DNA from: Bacteroidota bacterium
GTDB taxonomy: Bacteria > Bacteroidota > Bacteroidia > Bacteroidales > Lentimicrobiaceae
Length of the DNA: 9,526 nucleotides
Assembly: GCA_023428585.1 (NCBI GenBank)
Contig: JAEYXG010000032.1
Location: forward strand, 1-9,526
Reading direction: 5' to 3'
The translations under genes and the position numbers were made by a program. Of this stretch, positions 6,852 to 9,526 are shown in pieces (positions within the stretch are counted from its first letter, which is position 1; each line of letters begins with the position of its first letter). Under the pieces are notes generated by a model, which was not told the origin of the DNA, made no database searches, and worked only from the letters and a program-made list of their open reading frames with translations.

Positions 6852-6877
6852 AGGGAAGTACAGTATAACAGCGCTAT
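6835..6877 (+). repeat. Shared spacer module, copy 3
   Basis: TGGTGAG, ATTGTTATAA, AGTAC, TATAA and GCTAT occur in order, matching the module at 5558-5596 almost throughout. This copy ends six bases before the start of the DHFR-like remnant. Together with copies 1 and 2 it shows that three consecutive accessory genes carry a related leader. Confidence 0.55.
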
Positions 6878-6882
6878 ATTCT

Positions 6883-7224
6883 ATGAGAAAGATAATTGCA
6901 GGTATCAATATGACACTTGATGGGTTTTGCGACCATACTGCCATAAATCCGGATGATGAAATTCATCAACATTACGCTGACCTGTTAAGTAACGCAGTCG
7001 GAGTTTAATTATGCAGTTACTGAAACTTAATTTGATAGATGAATTTCAGATTTGCGTTCACCCGCTTATTGCAGGCAGCGGTTTGCCATTATTTGAAGAT
7101 ATAAAACGACAGAATTTTCCTTAAATTCATAAAGTCTAAAACCTTTGGTAGTGGTGCAGTAACGCTTTACTATGAACCGACCAAAGAAAAGCCAGATATA
7201 CAAACGCCCCTCAAAGCTTCGTAA
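6883..7224 (+). pseudogene. Decayed dihydrofolate-reductase-family (RibD C-terminal) gene
   Basis: Three fragments together read as one DHFR/RibD_C-family protein. From ATG 6883 the frame gives MRKIIAGINMTLDGFCDHTA and on to HYADLLSNA, the typical N-terminus, then stops at 7006-7008. Homology resumes in another frame from about 6996 (SLIMQLLKLNLIDEFQI, then VHPLIAGSGLPLFEDI, the conserved C-terminal core) and stops at 7122-7124. It then continues in the first frame (LKFIKSKTFGSGAVTLYYEP) to a TAA at 7222-7224. About 80-90 middle residues are missing compared with intact relatives (from memory), and a +1 or -1 slip lies in the TTTTCC run near 7115-7120. It cannot make a working enzyme. Family members reduce pterin- or pyrimidine-like substrates, but many have unknown roles. 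Its tail overlaps the convergent lipoprotein gene by 14 bases. Confidence 0.85.
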
Positions 7225-8044
7225 ACGGTTGCCAGCGTAATCTTTTCAGTTCCCTGTTGCGGAAATCATAAGTGAAGAACTTTTCCTGCTTCATGTTGGG
7301 GGGGAGATTCCTGGCTACATATTCATTCATGATATGGTCAAAGAGCCACTGCGCATGCTTGAAACCGAGCTCTGAGGCCGTGTAGTAGAGGTTGTTGACC
7401 GTGAGACTGTCGATGGTATATTCATAATCAAAACCGCCGGTAAGGGTGTAGTATCTGAAATTACCGGTCAGGTCATCAGTTATTGTTTGGGTGCTGAAGA
7501 GGAGTTCAGGTTCTGTCTTTACATGGTTGAGCCGCGTCATTTCTATCCAGTTGTTGAAGTTGATGGCAGTGAGGTAAATGGCAGCCACATTGGTTGAATC
7601 AGGGTCAAAGGCTATTTCATCCTTTATCAGTTCAATGTATTCCTCCAACTGCATCTGGGCCACATTGACGATCAGGGATGTTTCATTGCCTGAGTTGAGG
7701 AACTTATCGGTGTCGCGGTTATAGTAGACATCGTAACCGAAATAGATGAATCCCCGCATCAGTGATTCCATGAATTCACTGATATAGATCGAATCATCGC
7801 TGTACTGCACCAGATCACTGTTATAATAGGTAATGGAGTCCCTGACCTCCTGGGGCAAGGCGTTGAAATCGGTCATGGGCGGTACCTTGAAACTGCTTTT
7901 GTATACAACTTCAGGTGCCAGGAGCATTATGGCTCCCGGCTTTGTTTCCTTGATGTACCTGGCAGCCAGTCGCCGTTCCATGCTACAGGAAATGAATGAG
8001 GTAGCGACAAGCAGCAATAAGAGAATTAGAATGCTCTTTCTCAT
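7211..8044 (-). CDS. Putative lipoprotein of unknown function
   Basis: 277 aa. Residues 1-20 are a lipoprotein signal (MRKSILILLLLLVATSFISC) with Cys20 as the probable lipidated residue. Ser follows at +2 of the cleaved protein, so outer-membrane placement is plausible. The mature part is soluble, rich in Tyr, Asn and acidic residues, with no membrane segment or recognisable catalytic motif. Visible stretches include SMERRLAARYIKETKPGAIMLLAPE (21-45), a region around residue 110 with YFGYDVYYNRDTDK, and a basic C-terminus ending RLRWQPFTKL. I do not recognise the family; it resembles conserved hypothetical lipoproteins of Bacteroidales in style only. It lies 53 bases downstream of the flavodiiron gene on the same strand, so co-transcription is likely. 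Balanced base composition suggests it belongs to the core chromosome rather than the accessory segment. Confidence 0.8.
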   Translation of the reverse strand: MRKSILILLLLLVATSFISCSMERRLAARYIKETKPGAIMLLAPEVVYKSSFKVPPMTDFNALPQEVRDSITYYNSDLVQYSDDSIYISEFMESLMRGFIYFGYDVYYNRDTDKFLNSGNETSLIVNVAQMQLEEYIELIKDEIAFDPDSTNVAAIYLTAINFNNWIEMTRLNHVKTEPELLFSTQTITDDLTGNFRYYTLTGGFDYEYTIDSLTVNNLYYTASELGFKHAQWLFDHIMNEYVARNLPPNMKQEKFFTYDFRNRELKRLRWQPFTKL

Positions 8045-8069
8045 CGGTCATTATTATGGTTGACAAAAG

Positions 8070-8085
8070 ATGCAGGTTACTGCAT
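8070..8085. repeat. Small hairpin between the flavodiiron and lipoprotein genes
   Basis: ATGCAG (8070-8075) and CTGCAT (8080-8085) are exact reverse complements around a 4-base loop. Read on the minus strand, the stem is followed by CTTTTG, a short T-tract. This could be a weak attenuator or terminator after the flavodiiron gene, or an mRNA processing/stability hairpin. The stem is only six pairs, so read-through into the lipoprotein gene is expected. Confidence 0.35.
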
Positions 8086-8097
8086 CAGGTTGCATGT

Positions 8098-9309
8098 TTA
8101 TTCCGTTGGTTGTTCCAGTAAGGCTTTTCCAAATTTAGCACCAAATTCAAAACCCTTTTTCAGCTCATCTTCATGAGGTGAGAATTTGAAGAAAACAGGC
8201 TCATCAAGCATCCGGAGCTTGAGGTTGACCAGATTTGATTCAATCAACCGGGCACCTTCACCGCTCCAGCCGTATGATCCAAAGCATCCGGCAAGCTTGC
8301 CCCTGTCGCGTATGGGGTTGATGAGAGCAAACAGCTGGTAGATCTGCAGCAGTATGTTCTGATTTATAGTGGGTGAACCTACTATAAGCCCTGATGCCTT
8401 TGCCAGGTGCTCATCCATTTCACCGAGGCCCATGGTTTCAATGTCGCATACATGCACGTCAATATCACCGGCGCTTCTAACACCATCGGCAATGCTGCCG
8501 GCCAGCGTCTTTGTATTCTGGTATGCCGAAACATAGGGGATGAAAACCCTTGATTTAACCGGATTGCTTATTGCTTCGAGTGAAAGCTTTTCCGAGAGGT
8601 CAACCTTCTCTTTCCAGGTTGAGCGAAGTATGGGGCCGTGACCTGTGCATATAGTATTGATATCCAAAGGCCTGATTTTCTCAATGGCCTTCAGCATGAA
8701 TTTGCTGAATGGTTTCAATATTACGTCGAAGTAATACTTGAAGGCATCGTCATAATCGCCCGTCAGGTCATCATACATTGCTTCATTGCAGTAATGGGCA
8801 CCAAATGAATCACAGGTAAACAGTAACTTGTCTTCTACAAGATAGGTATAGATTGAATCAGGCCAATGGAGGTTTGGGGCGCTGATGAACCTGAGCGTTT
8901 TATTTCCCAACGACAGGGTATCGCCATCCTTTACCTGCATGGATTTGAAATCATGGCCCAGCATATCGCGCATATACCTGATTGCATTGCCGCTACCCAC
9001 CACGGTAGCACCGGGTGCCAGTTGCAGGAGGGTTTCAACATTGCCCGAGTGGTCGGGTTCCGTATGATCGAGTATGATGTACTCAATACGGGAAGGGTCA
9101 ACCAGTGATCTTATCTTTTGGAGATAGGTATCGCTGAATTTGTGCTTGACCGTTTCAACAACCGCTACTTTTTCGGCATTTATAAGGTATGAGTTGTAGG
9201 TTGTGCCATACTTGGTTTCCATTACAACATCAAAGGTTACTATATCATAATCAAGTACCCCTATCCATTTTACATCATTCGTAATATCCAGGACTTTATT
9301 GTCAATCAT
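8098..9309 (-). CDS. fprA: Flavodiiron protein (FprA family A-type flavoprotein, O2/NO reductase)
   Basis: 403 aa from ATG 9309. The N-terminal ~250 residues are a metallo-beta-lactamase-like diiron domain with all expected ligands: H82, E84, D86 (HTEPDH, plus H87), H148 (NLHWPDS), D167 (CDSFGAHY) and H224 (TGHGP). Residues ~254-400 are a flavodoxin domain with FMN phosphate loop SAYQNT (starting near residue 260), GSPTINQ and FGSYGWSGEG. There is no C-terminal rubredoxin or reductase extension, so it is a class A enzyme taking electrons from separate redox partners. Known members reduce O2 to water or NO to N2O in the cytoplasm of anaerobes, protecting oxygen-sensitive metabolism; which gas is preferred cannot be read here. 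A TTG at 9318 would add three residues, but the ATG gives the usual N-terminus. Good promoter match just upstream; probable operon with the downstream lipoprotein gene. Confidence 0.95.
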   Translation of the reverse strand: MIDNKVLDITNDVKWIGVLDYDIVTFDVVMETKYGTTYNSYLINAEKVAVVETVKHKFSDTYLQKIRSLVDPSRIEYIILDHTEPDHSGNVETLLQLAPGATVVGSGNAIRYMRDMLGHDFKSMQVKDGDTLSLGNKTLRFISAPNLHWPDSIYTYLVEDKLLFTCDSFGAHYCNEAMYDDLTGDYDDAFKYYFDVILKPFSKFMLKAIEKIRPLDINTICTGHGPILRSTWKEKVDLSEKLSLEAISNPVKSRVFIPYVSAYQNTKTLAGSIADGVRSAGDIDVHVCDIETMGLGEMDEHLAKASGLIVGSPTINQNILLQIYQLFALINPIRDRGKLAGCFGSYGWSGEGARLIESNLVNLKLRMLDEPVFFKFSPHEDELKKGFEFGAKFGKALLEQPTE

Positions 9310-9348
9310 TTCAAGCAATCAATTAAGAGTTTTATAATCAGTCAATTT

Positions 9349-9376
9349 CAAATTTATAACAAATACCGTTACCAAA
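9349..9376 (-). promoter_or_regulatory. Bacteroidota-type promoter for the flavodiiron gene
   Basis: On the minus strand TTTG (9376-9373) is followed after 16 bases by TAAATTTG (9356-9349), an exact match to the TAnnTTTG -7 element. Transcription would begin about 30-40 bases before the ATG at 9309. The spacing is slightly shorter than the usual range, but both boxes are perfect and the position is right. No operator is evident. Confidence 0.55.
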
Positions 9377-9383
9377 GGCCAAG

Positions 9384-9526
9384 TTAGAACTCCAGAGCCA
9401 TCTGGATGGCATCATCATCAGGCAGCTCTTTTTTGTCACGTGCCGGCAATTCAATATTCTCCTCGATCCCGTCGACCCCGTTGGTTTCATCATCGTCCTG
9501 CAAGCCTTCATCAGCAGGTTCAGGGG
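9384..9526 (-). CDS. C-terminal end of an unidentified protein with an acidic tail (5' part beyond the window)
   Basis: The minus-strand frame is open from the window edge to a TAA at 9386-9384, giving 46 residues. They are strongly acidic and low in complexity (PEPADEGLQDDDETNGVDGIEE at the start, less one or two residues uncertain at the edge) and end in PDDDAIQMALEF. Codon use and base balance resemble the neighbouring core genes. A disordered acidic tail does not identify the family, and I make no functional call. It lies 74 bases upstream of the flavodiiron start on the same strand, but a promoter in the gap suggests fprA can be transcribed separately. Confidence 0.65.
   Translation of the reverse strand, partial: PEPADEGLQDDDETNGVDGIEENIELPARDKKELPDDDAIQMALEF

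Noticed and set aside
2845..7210. CRISPR array, tRNA genes or toxin-antitoxin pair in the accessory segment
   Set aside because: No regularly spaced identical repeats, no tRNA-like cloverleaf, and no paired small overlapping genes were seen. The three spacer modules are more than 1 kb apart.
7833..9108. Plus-strand open frames at 7833-8063, 8866-9108 and 8885-9067
   Set aside because: Antisense to the lipoprotein and flavodiiron genes; no recognisable motifs.
9310..9318. TTG 9318 as the flavodiiron start
   Set aside because: It adds only MLE before an ATG that gives the usual family N-terminus.

Overview
The window looks like a contig-end fragment from a member of the Bacteroidota (Bacteroidetes). 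The evidence is a tamB-type gene divergent from tsaD, a secreted protease ending in a type IX secretion (T9SS) sorting domain, A-rich gene leaders without Shine-Dalgarno sequences, and a TAnnTTTG-type promoter ahead of a flavodiiron gene. T9SS use suggests an environmental lineage rather than a typical gut Bacteroides. The flavodiiron protein suggests an anaerobic or microaerophilic life. These are inferences from gene content.

Layout. Bases 1-30 are a Nextera/Tn5 library adapter, not genome. Bases 31-1735 (minus strand) hold the N-terminal ~568 codons of a TamB/AsmA-like envelope protein. Its reading frame is long and unbroken but has no conventional start codon. Divergent from it, 1834-2844 (plus) is tsaD, a core tRNA-modification gene. 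From 7211 to the right end all genes are on the minus strand: an unrecognised lipoprotein, a flavodiiron protein (FprA family), and the acidic C-terminus of a gene running off the window.

Between these two core blocks, about 2845-7210, lies a visibly more A/T-rich accessory segment. It holds single genes, all on the plus strand, each with its own spacer: a DUF1905/OmdA-type protein, a secreted peptidase-MA plus alpha/beta-hydrolase fusion, a secreted trypsin-like protease with a T9SS tail, and a decayed dihydrofolate-reductase-family (RibD C-terminal) gene with an internal deletion and a frameshift.

The most interesting signal is in the spacers. Ahead of three successive genes (hydrolase, protease, DHFR-like pseudogene) there is a related module: GGTGAG, then GTTATAA or GTTATCA, then GCTAT about 33-37 bases after the first G. 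Each is preceded by imperfect inverted-repeat DNA. In the clearest case (5455-5573) the 119-bp spacer is bounded by complementary ends and contains nested stems, as in an integron attC site. The segment therefore resembles a small gene-cassette array or another modular insertion island. No integrase is present in the window, and the similarity continues beyond where an attC site would end, so the mechanism is unproven.
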